A stretch of 64,000 nt of DNA from Streptomyces sp. CB02009 (GTDB taxonomy: Bacteria > Actinomycetota > Actinomycetes > Streptomycetales > Streptomycetaceae), in NCBI RefSeq assembly GCF_001905825.1, contig NZ_LIVV01000003.1, forward strand, positions 230,956-294,955. The letters are read 5' to 3'. The position numbers were made by a program, and so were the translations under genes. Shown here piece after piece: positions 26,601 to 34,591 of this stretch. Within the stretch, counting starts at the first letter, position 1, and every line of letters starts with the position of its first letter. The notes under the pieces are model-generated. The model worked only from the letters and a program-made list of their open reading frames with translations, was not told where the DNA came from and did no database searches.

Positions 26601-29176
26601 AGCCTGCCGCCCCGGTCACGTCGGTGGCGCCCGTGGAGCCGCCGTCCGGCCCCGCGCCCGGAGACCAGCTGTGGCGGACGGCCGGCCTGTTCGACGACCC
26701 GGACGGGGAGCAGGAGGAGCTGGGCGAGGGCCTGGGCGCCGGGGCGTCTGCGCGGGCCGTCCCTGCCGCCCGCAAGGCGGTGAGCCGCGCCCCGGAGCGG
26801 ACGACGGTCCCGCTCCAGAGCCTCGGCGACTGGCTGGACTTCCTGGAGAGCCTGCTGGGCCGGGTCGACATGCCTGAGCAGTCGCTGCTCTCGGGCATCG
26901 AGAACCTCAGCCCCGACGAGGCGCTGGGACTCCTCGCCGACGTGGAGGACCGCCTGGAGGGCTTCCTCGGCATGCGCCCGGCGACGCAGCTGCCGTTCCG
27001 CTACCCGTGGCTGAACACGGTCGAGGACATCGCGGGCACCACGGAGAAGGACATAAAGGCGGAGGACGGCCACGGCTTCTTCCACTGGGAGCTGCACTTC
27101 GCGCATGTGTTCCGGGGAGCGGGGGGCGGGTTCGACCTTCAGGTGGGGAACCCGCCTTGGGTGCGGCCGAGGTGGGAGGAGAATCCGGTTCTCGCCGAGT
27201 ACGAACCGTGGTTCATGCTCACTGAGCAATCGACCCAAATCGAGCGGATGCGGCGGCGTGAGCAGTTGTTGGAGTCGCCGCGCGCCCGCGCATATTTTCT
27301 CGCCGAACTCGCTTCAACCAGCGGCCTAGGCAAGATGCTCGGCTCGGGTCCGGTCTACCCCCTGCTCACGGGCACCCAACCAGACCTGTACCGGGCATTC
27401 ATGTGCAGGACGTGGCACCACACAGCACGTACCGGCTCCGTTGGCTTGATCCACCCAGACACCCATTTCAGCGGTGATAAGGAAGGGCGGTTGCGTGAAG
27501 CTGCCTACTCCAGGCTGCGCGTTCACGGCGACTTCGTGAACGCGGGTAACCGCTTCTTCCCCCCACCTGTCGGCCGGTCCAGCCACTTTGGTGTGCACAT
27601 TTATGGGCAGGAAGGCGAGATCGGCTTCGACCATCTGTCCTGGCTCTTCTCCGTGGACGCCTTGCGCCTGTCGGCAGACGACGAAGGGACGGGGTCCGAC
27701 CCTGGAGTCCGCTACGGCGACAGCTGGGACGAACGCCCACATCGCAAGCGGATTGTCCATGTGGACGAGGCTGTGCTTGCCCGCTGGCAGAAGCTCACAG
27801 GCGATGACGCCCAATCAGTACGTCAAACACGGTTGCTGTCCCCGGTGAGTACTGCGGAAGCTCAGGCGATCGAGGCGCTAGCGGACTACGTGCTCCGGCT
27901 CGCAGAGTACGAGCCGCAAATCAGCAGTGGCTACCACGAAACGAATGACAGAGCGGCTGGCATTTTTGACTACAATGTGCCAGATAGTGCAGGCATGGTC
28001 CGGCGCCCGGTCGGCTGGTCAGAGGTGATCCTCAAGGGTCCACAGATCGGCCTGGCCAACCCGATGTTCAAGCAGCCGAGCCAGGGTGCAGGTGAGGTGC
28101 TTGGTCTTAACCCCATGACGCTGGCGGACGACGCCGTGCCCGAGACCAGCTACGCATACGTCGCGAAGCCTGAGGCGTACCGCGCACAACTGGACGTGTG
28201 GAGCGATGGCAGGACGTTGGAGCAGCTCAAGGCGTCACAGTGTGAAGTGAACCGGGCCCGGAACGTCGCAGCCAGGCGGTTCGAAGTGATGCCGTCGAGC
28301 GTCACTGAGGAGCAGATTGAGGCGGAGCTGCTGCGGCGGTTGCGGAGGCCCTACACCGAGTTCTACCGGATGGCGTGGCGGGAAATGATCGCGCCCGATA
28401 CGGAACGTAGCCTCTATGTCGCGCTGCTTCCACCGAAAGTAGCGCACGTGCTCCTTCTGCAAAGCGCCACCGTGGGTAGTAGCCGTCTCACGGCACTGAC
28501 TGCGGGTTTCTGGGCTGGCCTACCAATGGACTATCTACTCCGGACCACTGGTGTGGGTCACTTGCAGAAGGCGCCGGCCCGGCGACTTCCAGCGCCTCAC
28601 GCAGAGCACCCCCTGGCTGCCGCCCTTCTTCTGCGTACTCTCCGCCTCAACTGCCTCACTAACGCCTACGCGGACCTGTGGGAGGAGCTCTACGATCGCA
28701 CCTGGCCCGCCTACGAGCCCTGGGCGTGCGACTGGCCCGAGCTGCAACCGCTCCACACAGTCGGTCCAGTGTGGACGCGGAACACCCCGCTACGCACCGA
28801 GCGGGCACGGCGGGCAGCCCTGGTGGAGATCGACGCTCTCGTCGCGGTCTGGCTCGGCGTGAGCGCCGACGCCCTCGTCGCCATGTACAAGGCCCGATTC
28901 CCGATCATGCAGGACTTCGATGCCGTGACCTGGTTCGACTCCAAGGAGCGCAAGATCGCGGGGAACCGCTACACCTACGGCTTCGGCCAGACCAAGGAGC
29001 ACTACGAGCACTTCCTGGCCTACCAACGGAAGGAGCGGCCCGAGCCCCCCGAGGGCTACACCGCACCCTTCTACAAGGCGAACCGCGAAGAGGAGATGCG
29101 CGCGGCGCACGCGTACTTCTCCGCGCGACTCCAGGAAGCCGTCGACAAGGGGAAGTGGACGCCTCCCACGGTGTGA
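23615..29176 (+). CDS. Giant N6-adenine DNA methyltransferase, DrmMI/PglX-like
   Basis: 1,853 residues; GTG 23615 follows the helicase stop by one base, with GGCGGAG upstream. SAM motif I is CEPALGSGAFLNEA near residue 668 and catalytic motif IV is VGNPPWVRPRW near 1,178, the NPPW/Y form of N6-adenine methylases. Two insertions or linkers are visible: a charged region (~830-900) and a low-complexity acidic/proline stretch (~990-1,050). The C-terminal target-recognition part follows motif IV. It should methylate adenine in a specific site to mark self DNA. Codon use changes sharply at about 27.18 kb and returns at about 28.8 kb: that block has many A/T third bases, while both flanks are near-saturated with G/C. 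It coincides with the target-recognition region, so domain replacement by recombination is likely. Confidence 0.85.
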   Translation: MTYDSLVNHGDYLSPHYLAEVLPKDLKAKDGLLTRWAAFEETERRRHADAVADAARQGLGPDSVPPRVRTPREGLRALYGSYFAGRAALAEDTAALAEPDALEPEGWRKRYTESHLDTLRALGYTDAHEQTVTVHRADREYAVEVLHAEPGLYAVACGWTTEPDAALDPDGAGRLLHPVETETSAPDLLDAKALTDFLFTCDAPPRHVLLLVGGVVVLADRLAWPEGRYLSADLDAALHRRDDRHGGELDILAALFGADALRVPAEGGTAPLAAFLDRSSKHAVGVSTELREGLRLSVEWIANEVLDRLREPENGVTPADLDDPARLAKELSRESLRYLYRILFLLYAEASPALGILPSDYPEYEQGYGLQRLGDLVLRDLVGERSRKGFHLYESLDLLFEKVEKGHRRYGTEPEDLAAEAAAREATEAENEAARLLADGEITQAEYTERVREADRARRAAARSTSAGLRFEALRSELFTKEAVRLISDDQIENPEYRGGVVEKRRPFLDTRLRNETLHKVLRRLMLTKGRGRERGGFISYAQLGINQLGAVYEGLMSYTGFIAEEELYEVAKGGDPSGGSWMIPASRAGDYDDALFVKRTNEETGRLERVPHPKDSFVYRLAGRDRQTSASYYTPKSLTEVTVELALRHRLDQDGTTPAKELLEWKICEPALGSGAFLNEAIDQVAAEYLRRRERELGRRIDPELRQVELQKAKAYIALHNAYGVDLNATAVELAEVSLWLNSMHPGMRAPWFGLHLRRGNSLIGAGRKVYGADVLPGGGWLAKKNTLPPKDLPFRDGPLPDGAVHQFLLPAIGWGAVAGEPEAKKLAEDEAKALGQWRKGVQKAPKGPKPFQERGDETAEARQKRYDRWRKAADKTELGRLQGVARRAEFLWSLVATRLELSERAVSRRVDVWGADWLEQSTEAEDKQKVLDDLTRHGTPYWRLKTVMDAWCALWFWPLDKTGLLDGTAPEYVAGGALVDESSVPGMLRGGPVEPAAPVTSVAPVEPPSGPAPGDQLWRTAGLFDDPDGEQEELGEGLGAGASARAVPAARKAVSRAPERTTVPLQSLGDWLDFLESLLGRVDMPEQSLLSGIENLSPDEALGLLADVEDRLEGFLGMRPATQLPFRYPWLNTVEDIAGTTEKDIKAEDGHGFFHWELHFAHVFRGAGGGFDLQVGNPPWVRPRWEENPVLAEYEPWFMLTEQSTQIERMRRREQLLESPRARAYFLAELASTSGLGKMLGSGPVYPLLTGTQPDLYRAFMCRTWHHTARTGSVGLIHPDTHFSGDKEGRLREAAYSRLRVHGDFVNAGNRFFPPPVGRSSHFGVHIYGQEGEIGFDHLSWLFSVDALRLSADDEGTGSDPGVRYGDSWDERPHRKRIVHVDEAVLARWQKLTGDDAQSVRQTRLLSPVSTAEAQAIEALADYVLRLAEYEPQISSGYHETNDRAAGIFDYNVPDSAGMVRRPVGWSEVILKGPQIGLANPMFKQPSQGAGEVLGLNPMTLADDAVPETSYAYVAKPEAYRAQLDVWSDGRTLEQLKASQCEVNRARNVAARRFEVMPSSVTEEQIEAELLRRLRRPYTEFYRMAWREMIAPDTERSLYVALLPPKVAHVLLLQSATVGSSRLTALTAGFWAGLPMDYLLRTTGVGHLQKAPARRLPAPHAEHPLAAALLLRTLRLNCLTNAYADLWEELYDRTWPAYEPWACDWPELQPLHTVGPVWTRNTPLRTERARRAALVEIDALVAVWLGVSADALVAMYKARFPIMQDFDAVTWFDSKERKIAGNRYTYGFGQTKEHYEHFLAYQRKERPEPPEGYTAPFYKANREEEMRAAHAYFSARLQEAVDKGKWTPPTV

Positions 29177-29177
29177 A

Positions 29178-29221
29178 CGCGAGTGCCACGCGCCGGACGA
29201 GTCCGGCGCGTGGCACTCGCG
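29178..29221. terminator. 21-bp perfect hairpin between convergent genes
   Basis: Arms 29,178-29,198 and 29,201-29,221 are exact inverted repeats separated by two bases (GA). It starts three bases after the methylase stop and ends seven bases before the stop of the convergent DUF397 gene, so it can serve as a bidirectional terminator. Confidence 0.85.
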
Positions 29222-29227
29222 TGAGGG

Positions 29228-29413
29228 TCAGACCTGGGCGGCGTACGTGACAAAGTCGTCCCACGCGGCGGGGGAGAGGGCGAGTTCGGGGCTCCGCTGG
29301 TCCTTGGAGTCGCGGACGTGGATCGCCTGCGTGCCCATGGCCACCTCGACGCAGTCGTCACCCTGCGAGCCGCTGTAACTGCTCTTGAACCAGGCCAGTT
29401 CGGACGTGCTCAT
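29228..29413 (-). CDS. DUF397 small regulatory protein
   Basis: 61 residues with the complete DUF397 pattern: WFKSSYSGSQGDDCVEVA, IHVRDSKD and a final AWDDFV. These small proteins are encoded next to XRE/DUF5753 regulators throughout Streptomyces and modulate them, as in whiJ-type clusters. The ATG overlaps the stop of the upstream XRE gene (ATGA-type), showing coupling. Its molecular action is unknown. Confidence 0.92.
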   Translation of the reverse strand: MSTSELAWFKSSYSGSQGDDCVEVAMGTQAIHVRDSKDQRSPELALSPAAWDDFVTYAAQV

Positions 29414-30276
29414 AGCGCTCCTCGCAATCGCTTCAGCAGGCTCAGCGAGTCCTCAGGGGTCAGAGCCTGCGAGCGCAGTTTCGCATACCGCTGCTGAAGG
29501 AGGCTGATCTCCTTCGGGTCGGCGATCAGCCGTCCATTCTGCTGTCCCTCTGAGTAGGCGAACCACTGGTTCTCCGGCGTCTCGGCCAGCCGCATCGGCC
29601 CGTCCAGCCCCGCATGCGTCGGCCTCCGCGTAGGCATCACCTGAAACTCCACGTTCCAGTTCCGCTCGACCAACCCCACCAAGTGATCGAGCAGTTCTCG
29701 CGTCACCGCCTCCCCGCCCGTCCACCGCTCCAGCACCGCCTGCTCCACGATGAAGCTGAACGCCGTCGGCGGCTTCCGCGTCACCGCCAGCAGCTCCTGC
29801 CTCGCCAGCCGTGCCGCGATCCGCTGTTCCAGCTCCTCCGGGTCCGGCAACGGCGGCACGTCCAGCGAGACCGCTCGCGCGTACGCCTCCGTCTGCAACA
29901 GGCCAGGGACCACCCGGCATTCGTACGTGTACAGACTGATCGCCGTCGCCTCCAGCCGCGCCCACTGCCGGAACCAGCTCGCAAGGCCCGCCTGCCGGGA
30001 CAGGTGCGGCGCCGCCTTCCGCAGCGCGCCCGTGCCGCCGAGCACCGGTTCGGCGCGCTCCACGAAGTCGCGGTCCGGCATGCGCCGGCCCTGTTCGACC
30101 GAGGCGACCGTGTGCTTGGAGTAGCCGATCAGGGTGCCGAACTCCTCGCGGCTCAGGCCCGTGTGCTCGCGTAAGGCCTGGACGACCGCGCCGAAGGTGC
30201 GCAGACTGTCCGACGCCCCCGGTTCCGCGCCGCCCGCCGCCGCCCCCGTACCGCCGTCCGTGCTCTCGTAGGCCAC
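29410..30276 (-). CDS. XRE-family transcriptional regulator with DUF5753-type C-terminus
   Basis: 288 residues. GTG 30276 is chosen because GGGAGGTG lies eight bases upstream; the frame is open a little further (to 30,318) without a better site. The N-terminal helix-turn-helix is LREHTGLSREEFGTLIGYSK followed by HTVASVEQGRRMP. The C-terminal ~180 residues fit DUF5753 (YECRVVPGLLQTEAYARA, FSFIVEQAVL, FQVMPT). Such proteins bind DNA near their own genes and act with DUF397 partners and ATP-binding proteins in development or stress. It lies between the DISARM-like helicase/methylase pair and the second defence block, on the opposite strand. Confidence 0.9.
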   Translation of the reverse strand: MAYESTDGGTGAAAGGAEPGASDSLRTFGAVVQALREHTGLSREEFGTLIGYSKHTVASVEQGRRMPDRDFVERAEPVLGGTGALRKAAPHLSRQAGLASWFRQWARLEATAISLYTYECRVVPGLLQTEAYARAVSLDVPPLPDPEELEQRIAARLARQELLAVTRKPPTAFSFIVEQAVLERWTGGEAVTRELLDHLVGLVERNWNVEFQVMPTRRPTHAGLDGPMRLAETPENQWFAYSEGQQNGRLIADPKEISLLQQRYAKLRSQALTPEDSLSLLKRLRGAL

Positions 30277-30435
30277 CGCCGGACACCTCCCGTGCCACCT
30301 GCCGCCGTACCGCTTCAACCCCGGTCATCGTCACGTACGGTCACGCGTACTGTCCACCGAACGTGCGCGTACGCTGACTCGGCGTACGCGCTGCGGCCCT
30401 GGTGAACCCACCCCACCCAAAGGCACCTTGGGCCT

Positions 30436-30894
30436 ATGACAGCACCGTCCACCCCCACCGCCCACGCGGCACCCGTCACCGTACGTGTGTTCACCCAGCG
30501 TTTCAGCTCCACCCCGCGCGGCGCCCGGCTCGCCCGCCGGCTCGCGCTGCACCAGCTCGACACCTGGGGCGTGCCGCACGGCAGCCCGGCGTCCGACACC
30601 GCCGCCCTGCTCGTCGCCGAACTCGCCGCCAACGCCGTCACGCACGGCCGCGTGCCCGGCCGTGACTTCGAGCTCGCCGTGAAGTTCCTCGGCAGGACCC
30701 TGCGCGTCGAGGTCTCCGACACCCGGGGCGAGCGGCGTCCCCCCGGCCCCGGAACGTCCCGCCCCGCACCCCGGCCCCTCTCCGAGGACGGCCGGGGCCT
30801 GCTCCTGGTCGAAGCGCTCGCCGACCGGTGGGACGTGCTCGACCGCGTCCCCGTCGGCAAGACCGTCGTCGCCGAGCTGGACCTGACACACTGA
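30436..30894 (+). CDS. ATP-binding protein, anti-sigma-factor kinase-like (HATPase_c)
   Basis: 152 residues from ATG 30436. The GHKL ATPase motifs are visible: VAELAANAVTHG (N box), VEVSDTRGER (G1, D-x-x-G) and EDGRGLLLVEALADRW (G2). This is the RsbW/SpoIIAB-like family common in Streptomyces, usually as a third partner of XRE-DUF397 modules, from which it is divergently transcribed here. The 159-base gap to the XRE gene must hold both promoters. It may respond to ATP or partner proteins; the target is unknown. Confidence 0.9.
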   Translation: MTAPSTPTAHAAPVTVRVFTQRFSSTPRGARLARRLALHQLDTWGVPHGSPASDTAALLVAELAANAVTHGRVPGRDFELAVKFLGRTLRVEVSDTRGERRPPGPGTSRPAPRPLSEDGRGLLLVEALADRWDVLDRVPVGKTVVAELDLTH

Positions 30895-31017
30895 CCGCCG
30901 CCGGCCGGACACCCCGGGGAGGCATCGGGCGGTCGCGCTGACAGCCCCCGGCACCGTCTATAGGCTGAGCCTGGCACGGCATCGGGCTGTGGCGGACGGC
31001 GGAGGGTGACGGGCGGT

Positions 31018-32313
31018 ATGGCGGAGGCCGAGGACGGCGGGCACGGCCGGGGCGCCGAAGGAAGCCGCTCGTCGGCCCCCCGGGGCTACGCCGGGGCCGA
31101 GGACGTCGACCAGCCGGACTCGCTCCTCCTGCCACTGGGCTCGCCCCTCGAAATCGGATCCGACGGCCGTCCGACCGGCGTCGAGCTGGAGCTCCCCGCC
31201 GACGAGGAGGACGAGGAGCACGGCGAGTACCGGGACGTGGACGGGATCTCCGCCCCGTTCCGGCCGGAGGACATCAGGATCCAGACCGAGACGACCACGC
31301 CGGAACTGCTCCTGTCCCGTCTGGAGCAGGGCATGCTCGACCTGGCGCCGGACTTCCAGCGTCGCTCCGGCATCTGGAGCGACCGTGCGCAGAGTCGGCT
31401 GATCGAGTCGCTGCTCCTCCGCATCCCGATCTCCAACTTCCACATGGCGTACGGCGACGAGGACACATGGGCCGTAGTGGACGGCGTCCAGCGGCTCACC
31501 GCCATCGCCCGGTTCATGAAGCCCGAGCTCACCGACCTGGGGCCGTTGACCCTCCGGGGCGTGGACTACCTCTGGCAGCTCGACGGCAGTACCTACCAGG
31601 ACCTCAGCGGACGGATGAAGCTGCGCCTGCGGGAGACCCAGCTCACCGTCCACATCATGCAGCAGGGCACCCCGGAGGCGGTCAAGTACAACGTCTTCTC
31701 CCGGATCAACACCGGCGGTGTGCCGCTGAAGCCGCAGGAACTGCGGCACGCGCTGGTGAGCGGGCCGGTCCGGACCTTCCTCGCCGACCTGGCCGAGGAC
31801 CCGGCCTTCGGAGAGGCCACCCGGTGGAGCGTGTCCGACGAACGGATGGCCGACCGGGAGATGGTGTTGCGCTTCCTCGCCTTCCGTCTGACCAATCCGG
31901 CCGCGCACACCGAGAAGGACTTCGACAAGTTCCTCATCGACTCCATGTACCAGATCAACACCATCGGTCAGGAGCGGCGGGCGCAGCTGGCACGCGAGTT
32001 CCGGATGGCCATGTGGTGCGCGCGGGATCTGTTCGGCGAGCACGCCTTCCGCAAGTGGCGGGGCGGGAAGCGCAGTTCTCCAGCCGTCAACAAGGCCCTC
32101 TTCGAGACGATCTCCGTCCATCTTGCGCTTCTTGATGATCACGAGCGGAGACGGCTGGTAGCGTCGCGGGCGAAGGTGCACGACCGCTTCGTCGAGCTCA
32201 TGGACGACTGGGACTTCGACCGGTCGATCTCCGTGGGCACCGGGGATCCGGCGAGGATCCGCACCCGATTCCAGGAAGTGGCACGACTGTTCCGAGGGGT
32301 GGCCGAACAGTGA
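31018..32313 (+). CDS. DUF262-domain protein (ParB/GmrSD-like nuclease family)
   Basis: 431 residues from ATG 31018; GTG 31006 is an alternative, with GGAGG directly before it. An acidic, low-complexity N-terminus (~85 residues) precedes a full DUF262 domain: DFQRRSGIW near 111, VVDGVQRLTAI near 153 (canonical DGQQR reads DGVQR here) and FSRINTGGVPLKPQELR near 226. DUF262 proteins are related to ParB-type nucleotide-binding folds and occur in type IV restriction (GmrS) and other antiphage systems. The GTGA overlap with the next gene shows that it works with the DUF3696 ATPase. It is probably the NTP-using sensor or nuclease-controlling component; no DUF1524 HNH domain is attached. Confidence 0.82.
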   Translation: MAEAEDGGHGRGAEGSRSSAPRGYAGAEDVDQPDSLLLPLGSPLEIGSDGRPTGVELELPADEEDEEHGEYRDVDGISAPFRPEDIRIQTETTTPELLLSRLEQGMLDLAPDFQRRSGIWSDRAQSRLIESLLLRIPISNFHMAYGDEDTWAVVDGVQRLTAIARFMKPELTDLGPLTLRGVDYLWQLDGSTYQDLSGRMKLRLRETQLTVHIMQQGTPEAVKYNVFSRINTGGVPLKPQELRHALVSGPVRTFLADLAEDPAFGEATRWSVSDERMADREMVLRFLAFRLTNPAAHTEKDFDKFLIDSMYQINTIGQERRAQLAREFRMAMWCARDLFGEHAFRKWRGGKRSSPAVNKALFETISVHLALLDDHERRRLVASRAKVHDRFVELMDDWDFDRSISVGTGDPARIRTRFQEVARLFRGVAEQ

Positions 32314-33500
32314 TCGACCGATTGACGCTGCACAATTACAAGGCGTTCCAACACGCGGAGATCCCCCTCGGCCCGCTGACCCTCCTCACCGGTCTCAACT
32401 CGTCCGGCAAGAGCAGCGTCCTCCAGTCCCTCGCGCTGCTCCGCCAGTCGTACGAGTCCGGTGATCTTGCGTTCTCCTCGCTGCTGCCGCAAGCACGTCA
32501 GGCCGGGCTCCGCACGAGCGTCGCCAACCAGGGCTTCCTGCTCAACGGCGAACTCGTCGGCCTGGGCACCGGAGAGGACGTCCTCCACGAGGACTTCACG
32601 GAGGAAGAACCCCGGATCAGCCTCGCTGTGGACGAGGGGCCCTACCACTACGGGTGGACCACCGAGTACGAGGCCGAGCAGAACCTCCTGCCCCTGCTCG
32701 ACGTCGACCTTCCCGACCTCTCCGAGGGCGGACGGGAGCGACCGACCGGGCCGGCGGCCGTGACCCCGGCGTTCTTCACCGCGCCCTTCCAGTACCTGCA
32801 CGCCGACCGGATCTCGCCCGCCGAGTTCTACCCGCGCGACCACCAGGTGGCGATCGGCCGGGGCTTCCTCGGCGTACATGGCGAGCACACGGTCAACTTC
32901 CTGCGCCACCATCGCGAGGACACTGTCCCCGCCGGCCCCCTGCGCCACCCGAAAGCCGCGTCCGACGATCTGATCGACCAGACCGCCGCCTGGATGGGCG
33001 ACCTGTGCCCGGGTGTGGACATCCAGGCCGAGGCCATCAAGGGCGCGGACGTCGTGAGCCTCTCGTACGGATTCCGGGGCGCTGCCGGAGCCACGAAACG
33101 CCGCCGCCCCACCAACGTCGGCTTCGGCCTCACCTACGTCCTGCCCATCGTCGTCGCCTGCGTGAGCGCCCGTCCCGGTTCCCTGATCCTCCTGGAGAAC
33201 CCGGAGGCGCACCTGCACCCGCAGGGCCAGACCCAGATGGCCACGCTCGCCGCCTCGGCCGCGGCGCAGGGCGCCCAGGTGATCATGGAGACGCACAGCG
33301 ACCACGTCATCAACGGGGTGCGCCTCGCCGTCAAGCAGGGGCGGCTCGCGCCCGGTCAGACGGTGTTCCACTACTTCCGGGGCGACGGCACCGGTGTGAA
33401 CTTCGTCAGTCCCCGCGTAGACGAGGACGGCATGCTCGACCAGTGGCCCTCGGGCTTCTTCGACGAGCTGGAGAACACGCTCGACCAGCTCATCGGCTGA
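32310..33500 (+). CDS. AAA15/OLD-type ATPase with DUF3696 C-terminus
   Basis: 396 residues; GTG 32310 overlaps the preceding stop as GTGA. Walker A is GLNSSGKSS at residues 28-36; Walker B is LILLENPEAHLHPQGQ near 290, followed by VIMETHSDHVINGVR. This is the ABC-like SMC/RecF/OLD ATPase pattern. The C-terminus (LDQWPSGFFDELENTLDQLI) is the DUF3696 signature. There is no Toprim domain, so this is an ATPase without the OLD nuclease. It forms a compact unit with the DUF262 gene before and the unknown gene after it; similar pairs occur in defence islands. It probably senses DNA ends or phage structures and controls an effector. Confidence 0.85.
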   Translation: MIDRLTLHNYKAFQHAEIPLGPLTLLTGLNSSGKSSVLQSLALLRQSYESGDLAFSSLLPQARQAGLRTSVANQGFLLNGELVGLGTGEDVLHEDFTEEEPRISLAVDEGPYHYGWTTEYEAEQNLLPLLDVDLPDLSEGGRERPTGPAAVTPAFFTAPFQYLHADRISPAEFYPRDHQVAIGRGFLGVHGEHTVNFLRHHREDTVPAGPLRHPKAASDDLIDQTAAWMGDLCPGVDIQAEAIKGADVVSLSYGFRGAAGATKRRRPTNVGFGLTYVLPIVVACVSARPGSLILLENPEAHLHPQGQTQMATLAASAAAQGAQVIMETHSDHVINGVRLAVKQGRLAPGQTVFHYFRGDGTGVNFVSPRVDEDGMLDQWPSGFFDELENTLDQLIG

Positions 33501-33548
33501 CATGCCCGCCTGGGGAGGCGGGGCGCACACCATCGCGGAGGGGGAGAC

Positions 33549-34493
33549 GTGCCGCAGCTGTTCCTGAACGAGACGTCCTGCGAGACGACGGCCGACCCGG
33601 ATCGGGTCAACCGTGCCATGACGGAGTTGGTGAGGGCCATCGTCGCGGTCGCGAGGGTGGACCGGCCCGGAACGGTGCTCGTCGCCCGCGAGCCCGTGAA
33701 CGCCTTACGGCTGGCGAAGGACCACCCCATCGCCAAGTGGGTCGGCAGCCCCGGGGCCAAGGAACTGTGGCAGCGGCTGCTGCTCATGCAGACCAAGTAC
33801 CCGCACGAGGACGCCTACCCCGACGGGGAGACCTTCTCCGACATCGCCTACAGCCACGAGGGCGTACCGGTGACCGGACTCGGCGCCGCGCACCTCATGG
33901 GCGGTGCCGGCGTGTCCCTGCCGCTGGAACCCTGTTGGGACACGGACCGGGTCACCCTCGCACGGGAGGAACTGCTCGACGAGGAGGACGGCGGATCCGC
34001 GATCACCTCCGTCGAGGTCCCGCACGCCGCCACCCGCGAGCACGTCGACACGCACCTGCCCTGGATCCACGAGGAGACGCAGGCCGCCCTGCGCGACGGC
34101 CTGAGCGGCATCCGTACCGGTGCCGAGTTGTGGGAACAGTGCCCGGAGCTCTTTCTGCACCTGCGCTTCCTGCCACACGTCGAAAAGCAGATGCGCGAAC
34201 TGAAGCAGTACTGGGTCCACCCCGTCCGCAAGCGGCTCGCGGAGATGGACCGGGCGGTTCAGCTCTGGCAGCCCGGGACCGAATTCGACGAGCCGCAGTG
34301 GGGCTCCTTCGTGACACCGGAACACGCGACGCGCAAGCGTGACTACTGCAAGTTCACCGACCTCGACGGCACGCAGCAGTACTTCGACACCCATCTGCGC
34401 TTCACGCCCGGCGCGGGACGGCTGCACTTCCGGTTCCTGAAGGACACCCGCAGGGTTCACATCGCCCACATCGGACACAAGCTCGGCGCGTGA
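33549..34493 (+). CDS. Unknown protein, third member of the DUF262/DUF3696 trio
   Basis: 314 residues from GTG 33549, preceded by GGGGGAGA and 48 bases after the ATPase stop. I do not recognise the family. The protein is soluble, acidic in the middle and basic at the end. The C-terminal ~50 residues (FDTHLRFTPGAGRLHFRFLK, then RRVHIAHIGHKL) resemble the last strands of RelE/ParE-type ribonucleases as seen in some Streptomyces proteins, but this is a weak visual match. Position behind a sensor-type ATPase makes it the candidate effector of the trio. A 98-base gap separates it from the next gene, which has its own strong AAGGAGG site. Confidence 0.6.
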   Translation: MPQLFLNETSCETTADPDRVNRAMTELVRAIVAVARVDRPGTVLVAREPVNALRLAKDHPIAKWVGSPGAKELWQRLLLMQTKYPHEDAYPDGETFSDIAYSHEGVPVTGLGAAHLMGGAGVSLPLEPCWDTDRVTLAREELLDEEDGGSAITSVEVPHAATREHVDTHLPWIHEETQAALRDGLSGIRTGAELWEQCPELFLHLRFLPHVEKQMRELKQYWVHPVRKRLAEMDRAVQLWQPGTEFDEPQWGSFVTPEHATRKRDYCKFTDLDGTQQYFDTHLRFTPGAGRLHFRFLKDTRRVHIAHIGHKLGA

Positions 34494-34591
34494 GGTGCCC
34501 GGAGCCCGCACGGCCGCTCCGGCTAACGTAGACCGGTGACCGGCCACTCACCGGCTCCACCAGCACCATCCGCACCAAGGAGGAACCGCGC

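Noticed and set aside
23384..27238. 1,284-codon minus-strand frame
   Set aside because: Shadow of the giant methylase; no motifs, and it stops where the methylase GC3 drops.
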